Of a stretch of 6,396 bases of DNA, positions 1-5,497 are shown piece after piece. Positions within the stretch are counted from its first letter, which is position 1; the number at the start of each line of letters is the position of its first letter. Both the position numbers and the translations under genes were made by a program. This DNA comes from JBGOUV01 sp041477815 (lineage in GTDB: Bacteria > Acidobacteriota > Terriglobia > Bryobacterales > JACQDG01), in the NCBI GenBank assembly GCA_041477815.1, contig JBGOUV010000390.1, positions 1 through 6,396 of the forward strand. The letters are read 5' to 3'. The notes under the pieces were generated by a model that made no database searches, had not been told where the DNA came from, and saw only the letters and a program-made list of their open reading frames with translations.

Positions 1-38
1 ATATGTTTGGAGCCGCACCCGGCCAGGGCGAGAACGAG

Positions 39-114
39 GCACTGAGCCGCGACCGTGAGGGAGCGGTTCCACGAGCTGTGAAACAACCGCTCCCTCACAA
101 TCGCGGCTCGGTGC
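39..114. repeat. Long imperfect inverted repeat (30-bp arms, 16-nt loop)
   Basis: The arm at 39-68 is the reverse complement of the arm at 85-114 at 27 of 30 positions, with a 16-nt spacer at 69-84. One mismatch is a G:U pair in a plus-strand RNA and the other two are G:U pairs in a minus-strand RNA, so the fold is strong either way. It lies 16 bp beyond the stop codon of the minus-strand hydrolase and could slow transcription or protect the 3' end. There is no T-run after it on the minus strand, so it is not a classic intrinsic terminator. Its length and regularity look like a dispersed palindromic (REP- or MITE-like) intergenic element. The rest of 1-130 shows no gene. Confidence 0.85.
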
Positions 115-130
115 AAAGAAGATATGTGGT

Positions 131-2341
131 TCATTCCACCGACTCCCCGAGCCGCGCGCGATACGCTTGACGCGCAAACTCATAGGCCTTCTCAGCCTCC
201 CCGCGGTCCCCCGCCCGGATCAGCTTGACCTTTTGCTTCCAGCACTGGTCGACCGCCTTGAGACACCACTCGGCGCTCTGCCGCGAAGCCCGCACCGGCT
301 TGCCCCCTACCAGGACCCAGATCGGATTGGTGTGAGACGAAGGCAGCACCCGCAGCGCCACCCAACTGCTGCGGTCGATGCGGCGCTCGAACGATACTCC
401 GCGCAAAGTCCCGTCCGCTTCGATCTCCTGGCGCGCCACGGCGACTCCGTTGACCACCAGCTCCACCGGCACCCGGCGCGTCGTGCCCACCCGGGCCCGC
501 TCCACGTCCCAATATGGCTTCTGGTCATACTTCAGGCTGCCCAGCTTCGGATCCGGCGTCTCGTCGAGCAGCGCCGCCACCTGCGCGGTGATCCGCACCA
601 CAGCCGGCGCGCCGAGCCGTAACTCGCTGGCACCCTCGCCCATCTGGACGTCGTCCACGCGAAAGTCCATGAGATGGCTCTTGCCGTCTGAGACATAGTT
701 GCGCCCCTCCCGCAGACCCTCCGCCCAGTCGGCGTAGGTCAGCTTCTCGCGCTGGCGCACGTAGCTGCGTCCCAGCCCGACCCGCTCGCCGTAGATGCAG
801 GGGAAATCCGTCTCGCCGCTGATCCGGGTGCGGTAGCCGACGTTCAGCGTGTGGTACCAGATGTTCAGCTCCCAGGCGTAAGGCGTGTCCACGGTGGAGA
901 TGAAGTCCACCAGGTCGTGCGTCACGCCCACGATGAACTCGTTGGCGCCGATCCCGTCGAACGGTGGCAGCTCGGTGGTGGGGAGCACTTCCTTCTTAAG
1001 GGACAGCCCCCAGCCCGAGTGCGCGAAGCCGGTCACCGCCCCCTGCGACTTGGCCCACCGGAAAATCGGAAGGCCCCAGCTCGGCCAGTCCTCGATGCGG
1101 CGCGTGCCGGGGTAGTCCTGCTGCTTAAGATTCAGCAGGACAATGTGGCCGGTGTGGCTGGAGGGGAACCCGCTGACCTCCACGTCGTACCGCATCAGGT
1201 TTTCGGGGGTCGAGAACTCGTGGTCCTTGCCTTCAAAGAAGGTCTTCTGGAAATACCAGTTCGGACCCCAGCTCAGCACTGAGCCGACCTTGAGGTCCTC
1301 GCCCAGGATGTGGCGCATCATGTCCTGCGGATACACGCCCTCGGTGGGCTTCTCGTAGTGGGCGCAGCCGGCGGCGTGGATGTGGTGGTCTCCCGAATAC
1401 CAGCCCATCTTGGCCGGATCGACCCAGCGGTCCAGGCGGAAGGTCAGCTCGATCGGATCGGCCGCCACCTCGATTTCGCGGGACCTCTTCAGGTATTCGG
1501 GCCCGCGCGTGTACTCGACGGTGTAGCGTCCCTCCGGGAGCGTGAGCGACTCGCCGTCGGCGCGATAGACCTGCGGGTGGAAGAAGAAATCGGGGGCTAG
1601 GCGCTTGGCCTGCGACGGATAGACGCGCCCGCGCGCGTCGCGCACCACGAACATCCCAACCGTGGGCCGGTCGTTGGACTCCAGCACGCGCAGCTTCACC
1701 GGCGTGGCCGGCCGGGCCGTGAACAGGATGTCCACGTCGTTGCGAAAGCCCAGGTCCTGGCTGCCCTGCCCCACGTCGAACAGCAGCTTGCCCTCGCGCT
1801 TCCCCGCGTCGCGCGAGTAGAGCTGCAGGATCCGGTACTCCAGTTCCAGGCCGGAGAGGAACGGGCGCAACGGCGGCTTGGTGAACATCTGAATGTCCAG
1901 AAAGCGGCGCCGGGCCTGGCCCTCGGGGCTGTTGGCCATCTGTCCGGCATTGGGGCTGCCTATCGCCAGTACAGCCGTGACCCCGGCTTCGTTGTGGACC
2001 TTGACCAGAAACGTCCGCCACCCCTGCTCCACCAACTCGGCCGGCGCCGGACCCTGCTGCCCCTTCACGCGGCTCTCCGGGTTGATATTCACCCCCACCA
2101 GGCAGTGGCGGTCGAGGATCTTCTGCAACTCGGCGACGGCCTGCTTCGGGTCGCTGGCGTTGCCGGCCAGGCGGCGCAGCTCGGCCGTGTCGGCGGCCGG
2201 CAGCGGGTCGCCCAGCATATCGAGCGCGTCGAGCACGCGCGTCACCTGGGCGGCCAGGGGTTGATACTCGACCGTCGTCACCAGCGGCAGCTCCTCGGCC
2301 CCCAGCATTCCCGCCAACAGCAATACCGCTATCCAACGCAT
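131..2341 (-). CDS. Secreted CehA/McbA-family PHP-type metallohydrolase
   Basis: The 736-residue protein has an N-terminal signal peptide (hydrophobic residues about 4-14, probable cleavage after GMLGA at 15), so it should act outside the cytoplasm. The metal-binding motif of PHP-fold hydrolases, GDHHIH, is at 317-322. Other typical segments follow: HTGH at 396-399, GFAHSGWG at 438-445 and SGETDFPC at 508-515, giving His/Glu/Asp ligands in the usual order. Residues 20-310 form a long beta-rich, carbohydrate-binding-like N-terminal region, and the tail (about 690-736) is helical and charged. CehA and McbA members hydrolyse carbaryl, but most relatives have unknown substrates and no specific substrate can be inferred here. 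The ATG start is fixed by a strong GGAGGTGA ribosome site 3 nt upstream. It diverges from the neighbouring esterase-like gene and appears monocistronic. Confidence 0.85.
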   Translation of the reverse strand: MRWIAVLLLAGMLGAEELPLVTTVEYQPLAAQVTRVLDALDMLGDPLPAADTAELRRLAGNASDPKQAVAELQKILDRHCLVGVNINPESRVKGQQGPAPAELVEQGWRTFLVKVHNEAGVTAVLAIGSPNAGQMANSPEGQARRRFLDIQMFTKPPLRPFLSGLELEYRILQLYSRDAGKREGKLLFDVGQGSQDLGFRNDVDILFTARPATPVKLRVLESNDRPTVGMFVVRDARGRVYPSQAKRLAPDFFFHPQVYRADGESLTLPEGRYTVEYTRGPEYLKRSREIEVAADPIELTFRLDRWVDPAKMGWYSGDHHIHAAGCAHYEKPTEGVYPQDMMRHILGEDLKVGSVLSWGPNWYFQKTFFEGKDHEFSTPENLMRYDVEVSGFPSSHTGHIVLLNLKQQDYPGTRRIEDWPSWGLPIFRWAKSQGAVTGFAHSGWGLSLKKEVLPTTELPPFDGIGANEFIVGVTHDLVDFISTVDTPYAWELNIWYHTLNVGYRTRISGETDFPCIYGERVGLGRSYVRQREKLTYADWAEGLREGRNYVSDGKSHLMDFRVDDVQMGEGASELRLGAPAVVRITAQVAALLDETPDPKLGSLKYDQKPYWDVERARVGTTRRVPVELVVNGVAVARQEIEADGTLRGVSFERRIDRSSWVALRVLPSSHTNPIWVLVGGKPVRASRQSAEWCLKAVDQCWKQKVKLIRAGDRGEAEKAYEFARQAYRARLGESVE

Positions 2342-2343
2342 GC

Positions 2344-2372
2344 TTCACCTCCGGTCCAGACCATGCTATTGT
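2344..2372 (+). promoter_or_regulatory. Candidate promoter of the alpha/beta hydrolase (possibly leaderless)
   Basis: A TTCACC box (2344-2349) and a TATTGT box (2367-2372) are separated by 17 bp, with a TG at 2364-2365 as in extended -10 promoters. Each hexamer matches the sigma-70 consensus at 4 of 6 positions. Initiation would fall near 2379, only a few bases before the ATG at 2382. This fits the lack of any Shine-Dalgarno sequence upstream of that gene. It is a pattern match only. Confidence 0.35.
2345..2352 (-). promoter_or_regulatory. Ribosome binding site of the CehA-like gene
   Basis: On the minus strand this reads GGAGGTGA, an eight-base match to the anti-Shine-Dalgarno sequence, ending 3 nt before the ATG at 2341. 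It decides the start of the CehA-like gene. Confidence 0.85.
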
Positions 2373-2373
2373 A
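2368..2373 (-). promoter_or_regulatory. Candidate -10 box of the CehA-like gene
   Basis: The minus strand reads TACAAT (5 of 6 to consensus). A start near 2361 would leave a ~20-nt leader containing the GGAGGTGA ribosome site. No convincing -35 box is visible at the normal distance, where the sequence is GC-rich and lies within the first codons of the divergent gene. The box overlaps the plus-strand -10 candidate almost completely. Confidence 0.35.
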
Positions 2374-2381
2374 ATGCCGCT

Positions 2382-3287
2382 ATGATGGCAGCGGGGATTC
2401 TGTTCGCGGCGCTGGCAACATTTACTTACAAGACCGCCGGCGACCTGCCCATTCAGGCCGACGTCTACCGGCCCGACGACAACGTGGTCCGGCCGGCTAT
2501 TCTGTGGATCCACGGCGGCGCCCTGATCATGGGCCACCGCGGCAACCTGCGCGCCGAACAGCGCCAGCGTTACCTCGACGCCGGTTTCGCCGTCGTCTCC
2601 GTTGACTACCGCCTGGCCCCCGAGACTAAGCTGCCGGCGATTCTGGAAGACATTCAAGACGCCTACCGGTGGCTCCGCACCGAAGGGCCTAAGCTTTTCC
2701 GCATCGACCCCAACCGCATCGCCGTGGTCGGACACTCGGCGGGCGGCTACCTGACCCTGGCCGCGGGCTATCTGTTCCGCCCGCGACCCCGGGCGCTGGT
2801 CGCTTTCTACGGGTACGGCGACATCGCGGGGGAATGGTACAGCCGCCCCGACCCCTTCTACCTGAAATCTCCCGCCGTGCCGAAAGAGGAGGCGTACGGC
2901 GCGGTGGGCAAAGCCCCTCTCACCGGAATCCCCGGCCCCAATCAGCGGGGGCGCTTCTATCTCTATACCCGCCAGCAGGGACTGTGGCCGAAGGAGGTGG
3001 CGGGCCGCGATCCCGACACCGAGCCGAGAGCCTTCGACGCCTTCTGCCCGGCCCGCAACGTGACGAAGGACTATCCACCGACGATGCTGTTGCACGGCGA
3101 TGCGGACACGGACGTGCCTTTTGCGCAGTCCGAGCAGATGGCCCGGGAGCTCGAGCGGCACGGGGTTCAGCACCAGTTCATCCGCATCCCCGGCGGACCG
3201 CATGGCTTCGACGGAAACCTAAAGAATCCCCGGGCCGTGGAGGCGCTGGACGCGGTGATCGCCTTCCTCCAGGAGCGGCTCCGGTAG
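2382..3287 (+). CDS. Alpha/beta hydrolase (esterase/lipase-like), probably exported
   Basis: This is a 301-residue serine hydrolase of the HSL/BD-FAE-like esterase type. The visible landmarks are the oxyanion-hole motif HGGA at 44-47, the nucleophile elbow GHSAGG at 117-122 (Ser119), the likely catalytic Asp244 in HGDADTDVP, and His274 in GGPHGFD, so the triad is complete. The first ~15 residues are hydrophobic (MMAAGILFAALATF), as in a short signal peptide, although the usual basic N-terminus is missing. I chose the ATG at 2382 (or the adjacent one at 2385). The upstream in-frame ATG at 2340 would overlap the divergent gene's start codon and add an unlikely 14-residue prefix. No ribosome site precedes it. 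It should hydrolyse a small or acyl ester, but the substrate is unknown. The cupin gene follows after 75 bp. Confidence 0.85.
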   Translation: MMAAGILFAALATFTYKTAGDLPIQADVYRPDDNVVRPAILWIHGGALIMGHRGNLRAEQRQRYLDAGFAVVSVDYRLAPETKLPAILEDIQDAYRWLRTEGPKLFRIDPNRIAVVGHSAGGYLTLAAGYLFRPRPRALVAFYGYGDIAGEWYSRPDPFYLKSPAVPKEEAYGAVGKAPLTGIPGPNQRGRFYLYTRQQGLWPKEVAGRDPDTEPRAFDAFCPARNVTKDYPPTMLLHGDADTDVPFAQSEQMARELERHGVQHQFIRIPGGPHGFDGNLKNPRAVEALDAVIAFLQERLR

Positions 3288-3297
3288 GACAACCCTC

Positions 3298-3326
3298 TGG
3301 AAATAGACCGTTGCCCAGGGTATACT
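3298..3326 (+). promoter_or_regulatory. Candidate promoter of the cupin gene
   Basis: A TGGAAA box (3298-3303, 4 of 6 to the -35 consensus) and a TATACT box (3321-3326, 5 of 6 to the -10 consensus) are 17 bp apart in the 75-bp gap after the hydrolase stop. Initiation near 3333 would give a leader of about 30 nt with the cupin ribosome site inside. This suggests the cupin can be transcribed separately from the hydrolase. Confidence 0.45.
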
Positions 3327-3339
3327 CGGGAGGCGAAAC

Positions 3340-3366
3340 ATGTCCGCACATGGGAGGCTGCTATGA
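3340..3366 (+). other. Possible 8-codon upstream ORF overlapping the cupin start
   Basis: An ATG at 3340 opens an eight-codon frame (M-S-A-H-G-R-L-L) whose TGA overlaps the cupin ATG as ATGA. A GGGAGG sequence at 3328-3333 precedes it by 6 nt, as good a ribosome site as the cupin's own GGGAGG at 3352-3357. This is the geometry of translational coupling. If transcription really starts near 3333, the upstream ribosome site would be missing from the RNA, so the uORF needs read-through from the hydrolase gene. It is speculative and too short for coding statistics. Confidence 0.25.
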
Positions 3367-3818
3367 GATTCGCCGCCGTGATAGTCCTGTGTCTGTTCCC
3401 CGTCCATGCCGAAGAGATGGGTGTGCTCCGCAAGCTGGCGGAGAACAAGCTCGCTCCATTGGCAGGGCTACCCTCGTGCATCACCATGGCGGTGGAAAGC
3501 GGGGACCCTTCCAAAGGCCCGTCGGTGATCGTTTTCAAGGGCAGCGCCGGTTGCATGATCCCCTGGCACTGGCACACACCGACCGAACACGTCATGATCG
3601 TGAGCGGCTCGGCGAAGGTGGAAATGAAGGATAGCGGCAGCAGTGCGACCCTCGGTCCGGGCGGTTACGCCATGATGCCGAGCAAACACGTGCATCAATT
3701 CACGTGTACGGCGGCCTGCTTGGCCTTTGTCAGCTCCGACGCGGCCTTCGATATCCACTACGTGGAAGCGAACGGGAAGGAAATCTCGCCTGACGCGGCA
3801 CTGGCGAAGAAGAAATAG
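3363..3818 (+). CDS. Small secreted single-domain cupin protein
   Basis: This 151-residue protein starts with a signal peptide (residues 1-16, MRFAAVIVLCLFPVHA, then EE). Cupin motif 1 fits the G-x5-HxH-x3-E-x6-G pattern exactly: Gly63, His69, His71, Glu75 and Gly82. Motif 2 follows as Gly100, Pro106 and His111. These supply the usual three-His-plus-Glu metal site, so it is probably an active metal-binding cupin. Cys64, Cys115 and Cys119 could form a disulfide after export. The lysine-ending tail is probably disordered. The ATG is set by GGGAGG 5 nt upstream. Single-domain cupins range from dioxygenases and isomerases to sugar or oxalate binders, so no reaction can be assigned. It follows the alpha/beta hydrolase in the same direction, but a functional link is only suggested by proximity. 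Confidence 0.85.
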   Translation: MRFAAVIVLCLFPVHAEEMGVLRKLAENKLAPLAGLPSCITMAVESGDPSKGPSVIVFKGSAGCMIPWHWHTPTEHVMIVSGSAKVEMKDSGSSATLGPGGYAMMPSKHVHQFTCTAACLAFVSSDAAFDIHYVEANGKEISPDAALAKKK

Positions 3819-3836
3819 CCTCGCCGCTCCGTGTTT

Positions 3837-3868
3837 CTTGGCGCGTGGGACCGGCTGTCCCGGCCAAG
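3837..3868 (+). terminator. Compound hairpin after the cupin gene, possible terminator
   Basis: CTTGGC (3837-3842) pairs with GCCAAG (3863-3868), and inside it GGGAC (3847-3851) pairs with GTCCC (3857-3861) around a 5-nt loop. It begins 18 nt after the cupin stop, but no T-run follows, so any termination would not be classic intrinsic termination. The remainder of the gap to 4024 holds more dyads: CCAA/TTGG at 3864-3875, and CCCACATG (3893-3900) against CACGTGGG (3911-3918) with one mismatch. There is no convincing gene, so the stretch may be a structured intergenic repeat. Confidence 0.35.
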
Positions 3869-4008
3869 AGCTTGGTTCGAGAAGCGTGGCGACCCACATG
3901 ATTGGCGCCCCACGTGGGCCGTGTAGTGGCCTCCCAGCGCCAGTCTCCGGTGCCTGAAGAACCGCCGGAAGCCAGAGCGTGGCGCTGGCCGCCGCCGGTT
4001 AGACTGGA

Positions 4009-4016
4009 TAGGAGGT
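4009..4016 (+). promoter_or_regulatory. Ribosome binding site deciding the DUF1877 start
   Basis: TAGGAGGT lies 8 nt before the ATG at 4025. This supports 4025 rather than the in-frame ATG at 3902 upstream, or the ATG at 4031, which is too far away. The ATG at 4017 is out of frame and ends after five codons. Confidence 0.75.
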
Positions 4017-4024
4017 ATGCCGCC

Positions 4025-4744
4025 ATGTCCATGACCGCCACGTTCGTCCAGGTAGACGAAGCCGAGTTGTCCAGGCTTCAAGCCGATCCGTCGTTGGTGG
4101 AAGCGCTCTTCGTAGACGAATCCCTCTTACCGCCTGCCTTCACCGCCCTCGCGAAGGTCGCGCAGGATCGGGTACGGGCGGCTGGGCCGCAGTGGATGGC
4201 CGAGGCGCTTTCGCGGTTCGATCCGGCGATGCGGCAACAGCTTGAAGAGCGTCTGGGTCTGTCCACGTCGGCTCTGGCCGCGGGCGCCGGCGGGGACGCC
4301 ATTTTGAAATTGATGGAGGCACGCGAAGCCCGCATCCGCCGAGCACCCTCCGCAGGCGCGCGCGCGGTTCTGTCGCTCGACAAGGCCTGGCACGGCGTGC
4401 ACTACGTTCTGTGCGGTGAAGCCGAACCGGGGGCGGCGCTGCTGACCCAGGCGGTGCTGGGCGGCGTCGAGCTCGGGGATGACGAGGAGGGCTTCTCCGG
4501 TTACGGCCCGGCGCGCTACTTCACCGCGGCGCAAGTGGCCGAGCTCGGCCGGGCGTTGAGCCGTCCGGAACTCGAGGCGGAGGCGGCCGCCCGCTTCGAC
4601 GCTGTGCGGATGTCCCAGCTCAACATTCATCCCGGCTGGCGACCCTCCGATGCGGAAGGGGTGATGGACGCCTTCCGCCGCCTGCGCGATTTCTACTCGG
4701 ACGCTGCGGCTAAGGGACGGGCGATTATTACCTCTCTGGTGTAG
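4025..4744 (+). CDS. DUF1877 (YfbM-like) family protein
   Basis: The 239-residue cytoplasmic protein has no signal peptide or membrane segment. The family signature is in its second half: LDKAWHGVHYVLCG at 118-131, LGGVELGDDEEGFSGYGPAR at 145-164, then a tyrosine/phenylalanine-rich helix and a C-terminal RLRDFYSDAAAKG segment. DUF1877 proteins such as E. coli YfbM have no established function. This copy is longer than the roughly 160-residue norm because of an Ala/Leu/Arg-rich helical stretch at about 40-112. The start at 4025 follows a good ribosome site at the right distance, and an upstream extension to 3902 would be Pro/Arg-rich and atypical. Its last 17 bp overlap, tail to tail, the remnant of a quinoprotein gene. 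It appears to be transcribed alone. Confidence 0.8.
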   Translation: MSMTATFVQVDEAELSRLQADPSLVEALFVDESLLPPAFTALAKVAQDRVRAAGPQWMAEALSRFDPAMRQQLEERLGLSTSALAAGAGGDAILKLMEAREARIRRAPSAGARAVLSLDKAWHGVHYVLCGEAEPGAALLTQAVLGGVELGDDEEGFSGYGPARYFTAAQVAELGRALSRPELEAEAAARFDAVRMSQLNIHPGWRPSDAEGVMDAFRRLRDFYSDAAAKGRAIITSLV

Positions 4745-4877
4745 GCAACGCGAAAGCCACCAGCGCGTCCCCATACGTCTTGTTGTACTTGTTGCCTCCC
4801 CCCGCAGCGATCGCCACAAACTGCTTGCCCGTCTTCTTGCCCTCGTGTTGTTTGCTGGAAGTTGCTTGCAAACTCAT
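4728..4877 (-). pseudogene. C-terminal remnant of a PQQ-dependent quinoprotein dehydrogenase
   Basis: Reading the minus strand from 4877 gives 49 residues whose latter part, GKQFVAIAAGGGNKYNKTYG followed by DALVAFALP, matches the end of PQQ-dependent glucose/alcohol dehydrogenases, which finish with a conserved VAIAAGGG strand and a LVAFALP segment. The rest of the ~600-residue-plus beta-propeller is absent. The frame upstream meets TAG at 4885-4887, so homology stops near 4870-4880. The ATG at 4875 is probably fortuitous. The stop TAA at 4728-4730 lies inside the convergent DUF1877 gene. An intact protein would oxidise sugars or alcohols in the periplasm. The break next to IS256-family DNA points to disruption by an insertion or deletion; the 5' part could lie beyond the right edge of the window. 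Confidence 0.75.
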
Positions 4878-4892
4878 GAAACAAGACGTATG
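4772..4892. repeat. Exact 13-bp inverted repeat, 95 bp apart, at the pseudogene breakpoint
   Basis: CATACGTCTTGTT at 4772-4784 recurs exactly in reverse complement at 4880-4892. The first copy lies inside the quinoprotein remnant (codons for N-K-T-Y). The second lies just past the point where quinoprotein homology ends. A 95-nt loop is too long for a terminator. Confidence 0.85.
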
Positions 4893-4950
4893 CTAATTGT
4901 TTAGTGTGGAACAGTGCGACAGGTTGCGGGTTTGCTGTTGTTGTTCCTTA
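4893..4950 (-). pseudogene. Downstream fragment of the split IS256-family transposase
   Basis: On the minus strand, codons after the junction read K-E-Q-Q-Q-Q-T-R-N-L (about 4949-4920). This continues the MKELP segment that ends at 5526 across the inserted element. Homology seems to stop at TRNL. The following eight codons (S-H-C-S-T-L-N-N) run to a TAG at 4893-4895 and do not resemble the family. The remaining ~100 or more residues, which include the third catalytic acid (Glu) and the conserved C-terminus, are gone. The stretch 4878-4919 is unassigned; it could include the outer end of the IS256-type element. Confidence 0.7.
4948..4950. repeat. Target-site duplication TTA, left copy (partner 5526-5528)
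   Basis: TTA lies directly outside the left end and again directly outside the right end. Because the element ends in GG/CC, the shared string can be read as CCTTAGG (4946-4952 and 5524-5530), so a duplication of 3 to 7 bp is possible. Deleting one copy plus the element gives an unbroken IS256 frame. Confidence 0.65.
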
Positions 4951-4980
4951 GGTTCTGTCAGAAAATAAGTATATCAACTT
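4951..4980 (+). repeat. Left terminal inverted repeat of the ISAzo13-type element
   Basis: It starts GGTTCTGTCAG and matches the reverse complement of 5496-5525 at 24 of 30 positions, including an uninterrupted AAATAAGTA core. The transposase stop codon (TGA, 4974-4976 on the minus strand) lies inside it. Confidence 0.8.
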
Positions 4981-5497
4981 CTGGGTAGGAGCCTGTAGTT
5001 CCAAGCGCCATGAAACCGGTCTGTCCGGAGTTGGAGTTCGGCCATATTCGGCCACGGTCTGATAGCTGACCGCATGGCCCTCCTGCTCGAGTTCCTCCGC
5101 CAAGCGGCGCACACTCTTGCACGTCCAGTGCAGAGGGGATTCTGGGTCGCCGCGAGTCACCGGATCAACCAACCGATCCAAATCCTCCAGCAGGCCAGCA
5201 TCCTTTATCCACGGTTCTCCTCCGGCCCGCACCTTCCCGCCGGATTCGAGCCTGTGCAGGCGGAACTTTGCGCGCCGTCTGCCGCTGACTCAATTCCTTC
5301 ATTCCCTCGGTAATGGCACGGCGCGAGACTCCCGTCGCGCGCGCTACCGCTGAAACTCCTCCATACCCGATGACCTCACTCTCGGCAGCCGCAACCAAGC
5401 GCCGCATCCGCTCGTCCAAAAAGGGCCATAACGAATAGAACCGGCGCTGGATATCGCTGTGGTACACCAACACCAGTATAAAACAAAACCACCTCAA
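4974..5497 (-). pseudogene. Broken ISAzo13-family transposase (HTH part plus C-terminal tail)
   Basis: Three minus-strand frames together give pieces of one transposase. The first (5497 to about 5204) carries FYSLWPFLDERMRRL and the helix-turn-helix AVARATGVSRRAIT, then RIRREGAGRRRTVDK. One extra G at 5202-5203 shifts to the second frame, DAGLLEDLDRLVDPVTRGDP, then WTCKSVRRLAEELE and SYQTVAE (to about 5050), a hallmark ISAzo13 segment. A third frame from about 5044 reads AELQLRTDRF then HGAWNYRLLPRS and a stop at 4974, matching the C-terminal FHGxWNY ending. The DDE catalytic core of a ~400-residue protein is missing between them. Start codons available are TTG at 5497 or GTG at 5473 or 5467; none has a clear ribosome site. 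It is non-functional. Confidence 0.75.

Noticed and set aside
2340..2381. Start of the alpha/beta hydrolase at the ATG at 2340
   Set aside because: It would overlap the divergent gene's start codon and add 14 residues before the hydrophobic leader; 2382 or 2385 fits better.
1233..3203. A 656-codon minus-strand open frame across the CehA-like and alpha/beta hydrolase genes
   Set aside because: It overlaps two well-supported genes in other frames, is rich in Arg/Gly/Pro as expected of a high-GC shadow, and shows no domain.
3292..3321. ACCCT/AGGGT dyad after the alpha/beta hydrolase as a terminator
   Set aside because: It has only 5 pairs with a ~20-nt loop and no T-run, and it overlaps a better promoter candidate.
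2382..3818. Esterase plus cupin (with the CehA-like gene) as a dedicated new pathway
   Set aside because: They are exported and adjacent, but no motif ties their substrates together and a separate promoter candidate precedes the cupin; proximity alone is not enough.
3902..4024. N-terminal extension of the DUF1877 protein from the ATG at 3902
   Set aside because: The added 41 residues are Pro/Arg-rich with no ribosome site, while TAGGAGGT is placed correctly for 4025.
3730..4081. Minus-strand frames across the cupin-DUF1877 gap
   Set aside because: They are low-complexity Arg/Ser/Gly-rich products overlapping real genes and have no ribosome sites.
4693..4884. 63-codon minus-strand frame over the quinoprotein remnant
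   Set aside because: The neighbouring frame carries the recognisable quinoprotein C-terminus; this one has no family features.
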